64,000 nucleotides of DNA from Dicaeum eximium (lineage: Eukaryota > Chordata > Aves > Passeriformes > Dicaeidae): contig VWZP01005263.1 of assembly GCA_013396995.1 (NCBI GenBank), forward strand, positions 623,744-687,743, given 5' to 3'. The position numbers were made by a program, and so were the translations under genes. Positions within the stretch are counted from its first letter, which is position 1, and the number at the start of each line of letters is the position of its first letter. Below are positions 24,216 to 36,350 of this stretch, piece by piece. The notes beneath the pieces are model-generated. The model searched no databases, had not been told where the DNA came from, and saw only the letters and a program-made list of their open reading frames with translations.

Positions 24216-27200
24216 CAAGTGTGGTTTCCCACTGTTATTTTTATTGAGGTTTGGGTGCCGCTGAAAGGGTCGTCTGGTGTGAGCTGCCTGTCCCTGCTGT
24301 CACCTTCCCTCTGTCCCCTGCCTGTGTCACTGCTCCCTGCACAGCCCCAGGTGAGGGAGGCACCCCAGGGCCTCCAGCACCCACCTGCACCCCCAGGCCG
24401 TGCTCCTGGAGCCCAAGTCCTGCCCCGTTTGTGACAGAAGGATCAGGCAGCTCCTGATGTGAGCTGGAGCCAGAGTCCAGCAGACTGGAGACCTGGGGTC
24501 TGCCCACAGCTCTGCCACTGAATTTTTGCAGATCTGGAGGGAAATCACTTATTTCCCCGGGATTTCCCCATAAATTTGACAGAGTGCCTTGAGATTCCCC
24601 AAGGAAAGGCACTGTTCAAGTACAAAGCTTAATTATGATTGTTATAATATAGTCATGCCACTAATTCCCACTAAGAACTGCAAATCGCTCCCATTCCGCT
24701 CCTCCATCCCCCATGCTTGTCAGTGCTGGTGGACAATTAATTCCTCAAAAAGGAATATATTAAACACATGTGAAATCTTTTTTATTCGCAGGACATCTCT
24801 GAGCAGATTGCAGTTCCCTTCAAACGTATTTGTGATTTGAATGCGTCAAGTGATGTATTTCCACATTTTTTTTTAACAGCTTGACAGAATTTATTCAAAA
24901 TTCAACTTGTGACTGGCCAAATAAATCTTGCAATATCCTTGCTATGCCTGTGATCAACCAAATTCTTCTGCCATGTAGAAATTTAAAATTCATTTTCTTT
25001 AAAGCTTGGATAGTTGTCTTTAGAAATCGTATTAAATGAGCTGCTTTCCCCCCCCACCCAGTTAAATTTAGTCATCTTGAAATCCACAGGAAGCAATCTC
25101 AGGAGGAGTTTAGAAGGCTGAGGTGAGTTCATTGAAAACCTCAAATGAATTAAAATACATTGAAAATACCTTGCATTTTTGCCAGGCTGCCACAAGAAAT
25201 GCATCAGCCTGTCCCAGCCAGGCTGAGCCACAACTACTGTGACTTTTCTTAAGCCAAGGGGTTAATGAAACCCCTGCCACAAGGGTTAAAGGATAAATTC
25301 ATCTCTATGGCCATTGCTTAGGGAACGTTTGAAGGGCAGTTCAGTATCCCACCTACAAAAATCAACCCCTCTGCTGTCAGCCCTGCAACCTGAACAAGGA
25401 CCTCTGAGATCTATTTGTGTAATATTAGACCTGAAAAAAATTACAAGTTGTGATGAAATTAAAGACATCCAAATTTTTAGCCATTCTCTGCTGATAAAGG
25501 CTCTATTATTACCATTTACAAAGGGGAAACACAGCCAATTATAAGCTACTTCTGGCACATGCCAGGCCTCGAGTAGAAGATAAGCCAACACAGCAGAGCT
25601 TGCAGCTGGAAGCCCAGAAATGTGAAAATGAGCTGACTCATGGAAATATCCTCATATAAAATATCGGTTGGTTATTTTTCTCTGCCTCCTTTCTGTGTGT
25701 CTTAGGAATGATATATGAATTGCCTTATTTACTTTGTCCCATAAAACTTACATTTTTTTATTAATGTGCTGCCAGCTCCAAGAGCAGTCGGTGTGGGAGC
25801 AGACGGAGGGAGGGAGGCAGGGGGAGAACTGCTCTTTTGGGGACACAGCATGGGAAAGGTCCCCTGCAACACCACAGGTCCAGAAGCACAGTGACAAATT
25901 TTCACTGAGCTTTGTCCTACCCCCAGAAAGCAAACCAGCTCCTCACTCTGCCCCGATTCCACCAAAACCAGGAGGCTGCCTGCACTGACATTACACTGGG
26001 GAGAATTAGTGTAAAATGAGGTTCCCAGAATTTATGCTCTCAAATTGTGAGCAAAAGTGATTTCCTCTGTTTTGCCCAGAGCTGCCCATCTCAAAGTTCA
26101 GCCCCAGCAGCAAGTCTGATGCCCAGCTTTTCCAGCCCTGCTGTTCCCCAGCAGGCAGGGGATGTCACTGGCCATGGGCTGCCATCAGCAGGGATAATGA
26201 CTGAACTCACCTGCCTGGCTCATCAATGTGGGGCTTTCCCCAGCATTCACCCCAATTTCCATGAGGAAATGTAACCTTTGAGGTGTGTGTCCCCTTTCAA
26301 GCCCATTAGAAAGCATTCACATGTTGTTAGGAGAGGCCTGGGTCCAGGTGGGTGGGTGGTGGGATGCAATATGCCTCATTTCCTTAGGAAATAGGGTTAA
26401 ACAAGCCTGCCCTCCCCCGTTATACTACACTATTGAATTAAGGATGGCAAATGCTCATTATGAATATAATTAAAAGCAACAGCCTCATCTAACAATCTAT
26501 TTTTATCCATTCCTCACCTAGACAAGCAGCAGAAGAATTAAAATCTGAATGGAAGAGCCACAGTCGGGTAGAGTTTTGCTCTCCACTGGATGTAACTGTG
26601 TTGAAACACAATTTCAGTAACACAACCTTTCTTAAAAACTACTTCAAAAAAGATGTGCTTTGGATGTTTGTTTTTTTTCCCTGGGAAACCTATGTTTAAC
26701 AACTGCAAGGGCACAGATTGGGAAGATATTTCCATTTTACGAGGGAAGAAGGCATGAGCTTTGCAGCATTTCTTGCACCAGCTGCCGGCCCCCGTGGCGG
26801 CAGGGTAGGTAATTAAAAAGGACATCATGTAACAGATAAATGCAGGATAGTAAGTAGTCATTACTTGATATATAGTATATCATCTATTATTAGAGGCTAA
26901 TAATTCTCTAACCCATTCATGTTAGTCTTTTGTCCGAGGAGCTGGCTGCTTGGCACACTTTAAATTTCTCAGCATAAAATTTACTCGATGTTACAACTCA
27001 TATCTAATCCCAAATTTCTGTGCATTTCACTGCAGTATATCATGTAGCGAGGTAAAAGCTCAGCACTAAATCCTTTGCAAAAGGAAGAATGAGCCAACAA
27101 AACTCCATGTTTTCACTTTCCTGCCAGAAAAAAAAAAAAGGTACTTGGAATATTTTTCTTAGTTGTAATTTTATTTCCTCCTTTAGAATGCTGCAATTCC

Positions 27201-27610
27201 AGACATGCTCAGCTGTACTTTACACAGCACTCAATAATCAGGAAATTTTTGCCTGATATTTTTATATTTGTGAGAATAACCTGCATTTTAAATGCATTTC
27301 CACATACATTTAAATGCATTTTAAAAAATGCATTCTAAAGGGAACCAAAGGAAGTGCTATTGTGTTTAATCACAAGGAGCAAAATCCTCAAGTCATGTAA
27401 ATCACCATCTCACAATCTGCTCCACAGTATCCTAATTTGGAAAGTGTATCACAGCAAACCAAGCTGAATTTATAAAAGATTCTTTACACGTTCAAAACAT
27501 TCATGTAACTTAAGAGTGTCAATCTCCATCAGCTGTCCTAGATCACTCCAAGAAACAGAAGTAGAATTTATTTATTTGGAACTTCATTTCTTTTCTTCTA
27601 ACTACAGATG
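24216..27610. other. Unique non-coding DNA, no supported gene
   Basis: A GC-rich patch at 24280-24460 has a long pyrimidine tract and splice-like signals, but frames are inconsistent. A run of C (about 25051-25064) precedes AT-rich DNA. The minus-strand frame 26538-26861 (107 codons) is unrecognised. The AT-rich block 26860-27060 is listed separately. Confidence 0.5.
26860..27060. promoter_or_regulatory. Candidate conserved non-coding element, AT-rich
   Basis: Repeat-free, ORF-poor sequence with TAAT/ATTA words (TCTATTATTAGAGGCTAATAA, 26883-26903) and a 6-bp inverted repeat GATATA-TAG-TATATC (26867-26881). The call rests only on its composition and lack of repeat character. Confidence 0.15.
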
Positions 27611-27749
27611 CTTACTTTTCTTTTTCGTTTTATTTTATTGCACTTTATTTCATTTTAGTTCCTTTAACTTTCTTTTATTTTATTTTACTTTCCTTAACTT
27701 GCTTTTATTTTGCTTTCTTTTCCTTTCTTTTATTTTTATTTTTATTTCT
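27611..27749. repeat. T-rich degenerate TTTTA/CTTTT low-complexity tract
   Basis: About 140 bp made of TTTTATTTTA, CTTTATTT, CTTTTATTTT and similar words, with almost no G. The 106-codon plus-strand frame across it (27516-27836) encodes Phe/Leu-rich low-complexity peptide and is not a gene. Confidence 0.85.
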
Positions 27750-30700
27750 AAAGCCCAGTCTAAAAACTTAACTTACACTATAAAAAAAGCCAAGCCACCC
27801 CAAAGTACCCAATTACAGCATCTCCAGAAGGTTTAGAAGCCAGAACAGCACTGATAAAAAAAGCCACATGGGACGAAGCAATAACGCTGCACTCGCCTGC
27901 AGGATCTCTGCTGATGAGCAGCTCTACAAGGACTCCACTGATAAGGGCTCACAGCAAGAAACTGTAGTAGCTGCACCAAAAATGACACCAGATCTCTGCT
28001 TCTGTCTTCTGCAAATTGTTTTCCAGCGCAGCTCTCTCCTGGGAGATGGAAAACACTTGCTGCAGGTTACCGAGACCTCACTTTCAGTTTACCTGGCCCT
28101 GCCACCAGCCGGGAGCTGGAGATGCAGCAGGAGGACAAAGTCTGCAAACTGCCAGGAAAGGCTGGAGCAGACCTTGGGAGAGGAGCAATGGGACCCTCCC
28201 AGCAGCTTCACATGCAAATCGCCCCAAAGAGCTCTGGATTATGGCTGGACCTAACTCCAAATTAAAATGAGAGTTGAGTAGTGGAGTTAGGAACTGAGAC
28301 AGATGGGGAAAATACTCCCCTAGGGATTAGGAAGCATGTGGCATTCAAAATGTGTGATATAATTTTTATGTTGTTTGCCTTGTTTAGGTATCCTTCGTAG
28401 AAAAGCAGTATTTTGTCCACCAAAGGCTACTAAAACCTATGTGCATTTTTGCAGTACTGTGCTGTTTGTTTTTTGTCTGTGAGCCACATCGCATCTGTAC
28501 TCATTTGAATCCCATTCCCCACAGTTTTGCCTGGAATTGGCACCATCCTCCCTCTCCTATAGAGGGATTCTGTATGCTGCACTATGGCTGTTATACTCCA
28601 CCCCAGAGATTGCTGCAGTTCAGCTCGGCAAGATTTACTTTCAGGCTCCCTGTAAGAGTAAAAGCATTTGGGGTCCTTTCTGTGTTTTAGAGAGGGAATA
28701 AACACCCTTTGTTAGGACTCAGAGCAGAAATACAAAGGATCCCATGTCGAGAGGCTCTGCTCTGGCTCTTGGAAAGATGTAGGGAAGGTTGAGCACAGGC
28801 GAGTGACCGGCTCGGCCAGAGCATGCAGCACTAATGCAATTACAAAAGGCTCATATCTAGAAAGGAAAAGTTTGTGCTGATATTAAAGCAATAGTAAAGG
28901 AGGAAAAAGCCCTCTCAAGTGTCTTAAAAACACTTGACCCACTTCTATATAAACTGACAACCCCTTGCTTTTGCCCTAAGATTAGCAGCCTCCACCCCAC
29001 CTCATTTGCAGACTCCAAGGACTTTTAGTAACTTTCTTGCTGTTGTGTTTAAGAGATGGGAAATATTTTCCTACGGCTCAGATCTCCGTTAGACCAACTG
29101 AATTATGAAAAAAAAAATTACTTCACTTTCTAACAGATGCACGAGTGCACCTTGGGATGAATGTGTTACGGAGTCCAAGCTATTGCCACCTGCCTCCCAA
29201 TTACATTTGCTGCATTGTCCCTTGTGGTGTGCACCTGTGACATGCTGGCACGGAGCGGGGACGACTGGAGTGTGCAGGCGTGGACTGAGCCACACAGGAT
29301 TTTGTTTTGCAAAAATCTCCCAGCAATTAGTGCCGTGCTTTCTTAAAGCATAAGGGATATTCTGCAGCAGCTGACTTTCTTTCCTCCCCTCGATATGGTG
29401 AATTAACACAGAGAAATTGTTGTCTTGTAAAGGGGAAAAGCCGTGAAACTATAATTTAAAAAACTCTTCACCTTAGGATACCAAATGTCCAGCTGGCCAG
29501 GGAGCAATCTAACAAGGGAAAAGGTCGTTTATGGGCTCCCTGCTACCTCTCCTCACATATACACCTAGTCAGCCAATTAACTACCTCTAGAAATAATTCC
29601 CATCAAATTTCAATATGATTTTTACAGCTGAAATAATAGAGAAATCCACAAGGCTGTGACTGTTTGCAGCAAGAATGATGAACAAAGGAAGGCTTCCAAG
29701 GTTTTAGGCTCATTATATTCGTTCCAGTATAACATACTGGGTTTTTTTTTCTTCTTTCCCCTGGTAGTGTTACAGCTCTTTAAGTGGCTGAACAGCATCT
29801 GCACCAAGAGGACCACATGATGAGAAGCAGAAGCAAGGAGACATGGTATTATGCATATTGTAAGGGTACACTGAGCAATGCACTTGCAGTGACGTATGTA
29901 CTGACAGGATTAATTCGACACTGGCAAGTGAAAACTTATTTTGTCATTAAGCTCTCATAATTATACCATACCCAGAGCCACCGGATGCCCTAGCTGAGAG
30001 CCCTACATATGCTGCCTTTGCAGTGAGAGGCTAATTCAGAATTTTAACATCCATCTCTTTCTGATGGGGTTGGTACAGGAGAACAGATTGGGACACTGAT
30101 GGTTCCTAAGTACCCCACGACTACCTACGGGTAGCCAAGGTGACAGCGGTACTGGAAAATGGCTGAGGGGCATTTGCAGCCTCTTAATGGGGGTCCTGCT
30201 TCCCACAGCCTAAAAAGGCAAGAAGACTTCAACAGACTCTAAATCCTTTTGTAATGCAGCCTGGCTAAACACTGCTTCTGATTCATATGTTTTCACAAAG
30301 AGGATATTTCCTTGTAAAACAAGGACATATAGGAAAAATAAAAACATGCAAGCTACATACAGTAAAACCGAGCTCTAGGAGACAGAAAAACCATGAAGGT
30401 CTTTTGCATGTGAATAATATTCAGAAAATTCAATCTTTTGTCTCTGCTCCCACCATTTATTTGGACGATTAGATATGCTTAAGAATGGAAAACCAGAAAG
30501 ATACCAGGACAGAAGAGCTGCTGCTCTGTTAAGGATGTGATATTGCAATATTTATTGCTGCTGAGATAGGAAAAAACAATGGAGTATCCCAAAAAATCTT
30601 AAAGTTTGCAGGGTTTAAGTACAGCAATTTTAGGTTACCTTGAGGTGACAATTTACAAACAGAATCAAAATTGTGTAATAAGTTAAGTTAAAAAATTGGT

Positions 30701-32637
30701 TTCATTCTTAGTTCATAAACTCCCCTGTCAATGACAAAATATGCTATTAGTGGCTTCAGTACCATTGTGAAAATATTCCTCAGTTACAACTGACTGTGCT
30801 GGGTGTTGGGGTTTTTTTCTTCAATGTTGTTTGTTGTTGAGTTAAAAATGACAAAGCCCTGGATTTCTTCGTTCTTGCAATCTATTCTTTTCCCCTGACT
30901 TCCTGTTTTCATGAAATTTTAATCAGGCATTTAAAATAAATAGCTATGCAGAGCCTCTATGCCTCTTTGAATGCTTGGGATGGATGTTTTGGGTAAAGTG
31001 ATAGTCCAGAGACCTTGAGAGCATTTAATCCCATTCTCACTTGGCAACACAACAGAAAATTAAACCACTGAACTCTTCACTTCTAGCAGCTCCGGAGAGA
31101 TTTTGGGGGAGGATTGTGGGAAATTTCGGTGTGTGGGACAGGACAATGAAATCACAGGTCCATCTCTGTTCTCCCTGCTACGAATTCTGGCAGCAATCAG
31201 ACCAGTTAAGAAGGTCAGCTCTGTAAAAAAGAAAATGTGCAGCCTCTCAGTGCACACCCTGCACCTGGACAGGCGGGAGCCTGCTTGGTGCTCACCCTTG
31301 CACAGCCTCAGCCTGTGGCAGTTGTACGGTACCCACTACCTGACAAAATTTGGGGCAGGTTACACCAATGTGAAAAGTGCCAGGAACCAGATTAGAGCAG
31401 AAAAGATGAGAACCTGGGAGAAGGACAGAGCCAGCCAGTGGGAATCGCACTGCCTCGTAAGGGTTTGTGGCTGACAGGATAAAAACTCCAGACTTTAGGA
31501 AATCGTAGGAAAGCTTGTTGAATTTCAGGGTCAACGGTTCAGTTATTAATGAAGGTGACATGATTTGATATGAGAGTCAATGACCCCAGATCACAGCTAA
31601 GCCTGATCACTGAGCCTTACACTAATTTAAACTTCTGTGGGATTTTTATTATTAGACATATTAAGAGGTAAGTGCTCCACGGTACAGACAATAAAATAAC
31701 AATGTACAAGTGGGCCACCAAATTGTTACAGAGTCAAACCTCTCATCAGGGACGAGTCATCTTCCCCTGGACATGGTTTCCTGAAGAACTGTGATTAAAT
31801 TGGAGGCTTTTAAACACAGTCACATCTCCAGTTGCCTGTGTGTTTTGGAAAAGTTTCACTTCTACTGGAATGGGGGTCAAGGTTTTTTGCCTGAACCAGG
31901 AGGAAGATAGAAATGTTTACTCTGTAGTTGTATACACTGCTCAGATCTAATGAGGACGAATCAGTTGCCACCTCCAAAAAAAAGAAAAAAGAGCAGCTAA
32001 ATCATGAAGCAAACTTACAACAGCAGCTTAGAAAAATGAGGGAGATGGAGCCACTTTAGAGATGTGAATGAAAATAAGAGGATTATGGAGTCCTCTTGAG
32101 GGGAGACATACTTGGCAGAGCTCATGAGATGGCACAACTAATTTGTTCTGTTGAGAACAATAAAAAGTTCCAGGATTTCATGCCTAATGAGTACTTCCAA
32201 ATTTTGGGGATCCCTTTACCCTGAATTCTGCTGACTCTTGTTTCACCCCACCTACTCCCCTCCCAGCCCCAGCAGCAGTGTTTTCTGCTCTTGCCATGTA
32301 AAACCCTTTGAACCCTGCTCGTAGGTGCAGGGAGCATCATTTACACAGTGGGGTACATCTTGTTTCTGTGCACCACTGTGCACCATGGCAGAAATCTCCT
32401 CCATAGCCAGCTTTCCAGCCTCTCCTTGGCATGGCCCCTGACTTTGACATATCAAAAATAGCAATATGAAAATGAAATAGGAAATATTTTCATAGAAAAA
32501 ATATTCCAAGCAAAGCAAAACAGAGGGACTCTTGGCTCCTTGTCCTTTAACATACATATTCAATGTGCAGGAAGCTAGGAAGAGCTATTCATGGGGTTGG
32601 CTTGTTTTTGTTGGTTTAGGTTTGGGGGGAGGGGGAG
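27750..32637. other. Unique non-coding DNA, no gene seen
   Basis: About 4.9 kb with no confidently identified gene, RNA or transposon. The longest frames (27868-28254 plus, 128 codons; 31103-31474 plus, 123 codons) are unrecognised. Parts at 28820-28950 and 29420-29700 are repeat-free AT-rich DNA that could be conserved, but I have no direct sign of it. Confidence 0.5.
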
Positions 32638-32638
32638 N
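32638..32638. other. Single ambiguous base (N) in a G-rich run
   Basis: The base follows a run of TTTGGGGGGAGGGGGAG. G-runs are hard to sequence, so this is probably a base-calling ambiguity. Confidence 0.95.
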
Positions 32639-35600
32639 ACAGTGTTTAATTTCTGCAAGGACATTTCACTTTAAAAGGAAGAAAGGGCTGTTCCATAAGG
32701 GCTGTGCACTGCAAAGCTTTTTCTAGTCATTTCCAACAATATATTTTGGAACTGTTCCCAGTAAACAGGCCAGATTAGCTGCCTTTGGTTCACATTTTAC
32801 ATTGTTCATGAGATAGGGGAGCTCTGAATAGCAGACTCTGTCCATACTGTTTGGTTGCAATAAAGCTAATTCTATTCAGTCCTATAGCAGTATGATAGCA
32901 CTTGTGTAGGATTTCCCTTCGCTTGCATATTTATAGGGTCTTGTAGAGCTCTGCTGTAGCTCAGTGCCAGCATGAAGAAATCAAGCTGTCAGTAGTTTCT
33001 ATTTTTGTCCCTACCTATAGTTTCAGTAATGACAAGTGAGTGAGGCAACATATGCATTTCCCATCTACAGGAAAAAATTACTGTCTTCCTTCAGTGTCTT
33101 ACATCTGTGCTACAACCTATTTTCCTAGGGCTTCAGATTATGTTAGCTGATAGTTAACATGTATAAGCACTGGTCAAGTGCAGTTGATTCACTGCATTTA
33201 GTTGAAGTACAAGAGAAAAAGTTCGAACTATTCAAAATTCCTGGTGCTTTTCCCTTCTGCCCTTCTAAAGAGGAGAAAAAAAATCCTTCCTGGGAAATAG
33301 CTGTTCTTGTATCACATCCTGGCTCTTATCATGCTTTGATCAGCACACACATTCAAGCAAATGAGGATTCTCCTCTTAAGATTAAGGGAGCTGCTGATTA
33401 TATTTAATGTCCTCCTCTTGACCTCAGATGGTTAACTCGTCCTGAAGCTTCTGGGGGAATTGTTTCAATGAGAGCAGATAATCCCAAAACTGAGCTGTGG
33501 TCAGCAGCATGACGCCACACAGCCTCATCAGAGCAAATGGAGGGGATATGGGACCAGGATCCAGAGACACAAGGTCTCCCAAAAGCTGCTTCATTATTAA
33601 GGCAATGCCTACATCCTTCACAATCTTCCCCCTTCTTCTTGTAAATACTAATCCTGACTTACTAATGCTCCAACCCCACCAGGGCATGGCCACCCATGAA
33701 TGCTGCCAAACCCAGGCCAAAATTTGGGAAATGCTGCTTGTGAGCCCCAGCAGCTGGAAGACACCGGCTCTGAAGGCAGTGCCAGGGACGCCAGGCACCC
33801 ACCCTCGCTCGCAACAGCTTTGGCTTGACAGCATCAAGGCATTTACAGCCTCCAACATGACTGCATCAGATCTTCAATGACAGCTAATAAAACAGAACTA
33901 CACCCCACTGCTTTGAAAAGCAGCAACTCAGAACTCCTTCAGAGATTAGACTTATTTAAATAAGAGAAAGACACTGGGCTTTAACTAAAGCTCATAAGGA
34001 AAATAGCTTGGCAAGTTTGATAACAGGGAAAACATTCTTTTTCATATTCTTTCTTCTTCCTCCCAGCTCCATCCTCTCCTTGCCTTCCCCACAGCCTAGA
34101 AAAGCAGATATTTATCCTGCACTTAGTGCCTGAAAAGGGCTGTGCTCACCTCAAAGTTCAACCTTTATCCGTGCTTCTTCCCCACCTAAAGTGACATTTT
34201 TTGGTATCATTCTGGGGCTTCAACACACCACAAGGAACAGGCAGAATTAAGATAGGAGAGCAGGGAGGCAGGGGACAAAGTAAGAACTGTTGGGCTGGGT
34301 TGTAAATAAAAAGCAGTCAAAATATGTTAAAAAATACAAGGCAGTGCTATAAATCCCTCTCTCCCGTGTGAGCCAAGCTACTGTGTTACAGAGCTGGAGG
34401 GGCTGTGAGATTTCCCGTTACTTTATAGTCCATGACGATCACCCTCTTACAGTGCCACAGCATAACAAGCAAATGTCCCGACTCCCAGGAAGCCACTCAT
34501 AAAAAGAGGCACTACAGCCTCTTACAATCCTCCAAATAAAAGAAGCAAAAAGAAAGGATTCTTGGTGTTCCCCCCACTCCCCCGCCCCCCACCATAAACT
34601 TGTACTTATTTTGATAATTTTGTTTTAATTGTGTGCTGCAGCAGAGGGTGTTGTAAGCTGTGGAGAAGGAGAGGGAGAGGAAGAGGAGGGAGCCTGAAGC
34701 CAGGGAGCTTTCTTGCTTGTTAATACACAGGCAAAATGATATGCACATATACAGCTCGGAAAGCTACCACGGGGAGGGAAGGAACACAAAGGAGCCATTT
34801 ATTGCCTGAAAACTGTCTCTGAACAAACCCATTGTGTTAAAGTAATACAAATTCACAACACCTTCCTGCCTCCTTTTCCATCTGGATCTGGGCTAGTTTG
34901 GGTAAGGGACACTGCCACCCAGCACAAGCCCTGGGGCCTCAGACCCTGGCAGAGCTGTGATTGCTCAGCATCCTTGGAACGTCCCCTCCCAGGGCCAAAT
35001 GCCATGCTGATAACACAGAGGTGAGGGAGAGGGAGGAAAAGGAGAGAGGGAATAATTTGGCTTGGAGACTCTTTAAAAATCCATCAACTCATTTCTGGTC
35101 AGGCTGTGGGTTTATCGAGAGAGGCAATTTAACGCCAAGAACCAGAAGAAGGTATCTTTTGATGTAACATTTTGTTCTTTTTCTGAATACAAAGTTATTC
35201 CAGGCAATGCAGTTGGCCTGAAATAGTTACCAGTTACAAAACCGGGACTGTTCCTATCTTCCCTCCTTGTGCAATGCAAAGAAGATCCTCCTGCTGAGCT
35301 CCAAAGTAGGGGAAAAGCTATTAATTAAAAATAATTCTCCACGTTAAGGCTTGCTGCCTAAAGCTCAGCTAATATTAAGGAAATTCCAACAGTTCACTCC
35401 CTGCTGCTGGAGGCTTTTCTTTCTCTATTTTGTTTTGCTAAGCTCTTTGAGAAGAAGGGGATATGGATATCGCCTCGACGGCTCCAGCCTCTTCCATCTC
35501 CTCCCCGAAATTCAGGCTCTGCTCTTTCCCTCTTTAGGAAGGGCCCAACCCATCAGACTGGATCATCCTGGAAGGGAGAGCAGGTTTACTTTCTGTATAC

Positions 35601-36334
35601 CTTCTTTTCAACCTGAGGTGAGGACGAGGAATGTCCCCTGACCTTTGTCCCACCCGAGTGTTCAGCACCAGCCAGAAGAGCTTTCCCAGCTCACAGCAGG
35701 GCTGCCCCGATCCCTGCTCCAGCCCCACGCTCCCGTGAGCATCACAGCTCTGCTTCTCAAAATACCTGCCCCACATTTTGAAGCCTCAGCCACACTCTCC
35801 TCAGCCATGTTCAGGCATTGCTTCTTCACGAGAAACCCCTCATGTGCAAATCCAAACCCGCTTCTCTGGCTGGAGTCCCACAGATCCACTGCCCCAGACC
35901 CTGGGACACAGGACCTGCACGATAACAGCTAATATGGGAAAAGTATCTTTCAGTTCTGCTTTTTGATGTCAATATATTTCATCTCACTAATGTTAAATAT
36001 CACAGAAAACTTCCAAAAACACTTTAAGCAACCTTTTACATTTCATCAGGTGTTGTCATAGTGCTTGAGAAATGTAGAAAGAGTACAAAAATGGAAATCT
36101 GAAGAAAAAAAGAAACTAATCAAACTTCAAAAACATTCTTTTCTGTGCTGGGAAAGGGCTGAAATTCTATGTTTTCCTACACCTAAACACTATAGAACTG
36201 CAGCAAATAGGCTGATTTTGACAGTGACAATACAATTGCAAAATTCCTGCCATTATATTAGCTCAAAGCACATCTTGCACTATTATTTTCTTAACAGCTC
36301 CATACAGTTAAAAACATCCACTCCACTTCCATGA
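32639..36334. other. Unique non-coding DNA, no supported gene
   Basis: About 3.7 kb. Both strands are open across 33424-33880 (144 codons minus, 127 codons plus), but G+C by codon position over 127 triplets is about 50, 50 and 57 percent, so no coding signal. A C-rich run at 34570-34593 (blocks of 6, 5 and 6 C) would be G-rich on the minus strand. No transposon was recognised. Confidence 0.5.
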
Positions 36335-36350
36335 TTTTTTTTTTTTTTTT
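36335..36350. repeat. Poly-T run of 16
   Basis: Sixteen consecutive T. It may be a decayed poly-A tail of a minus-strand retroposon, but no body is recognisable to its right. Confidence 0.9.

Noticed and set aside
33424..33858. 144-codon minus-strand frame, with a 127-codon plus-strand frame over the same bases
   Set aside because: G+C at the three codon positions is about 50, 50 and 57 percent over 127 triplets (hand count), so there is no coding periodicity, and the product is unrecognised.
34569..34593. Possible G-quadruplex on the minus strand
   Set aside because: Only three G-runs of three or more are present (6, 5 and 6); the fourth is GG, so the canonical rule is not met.
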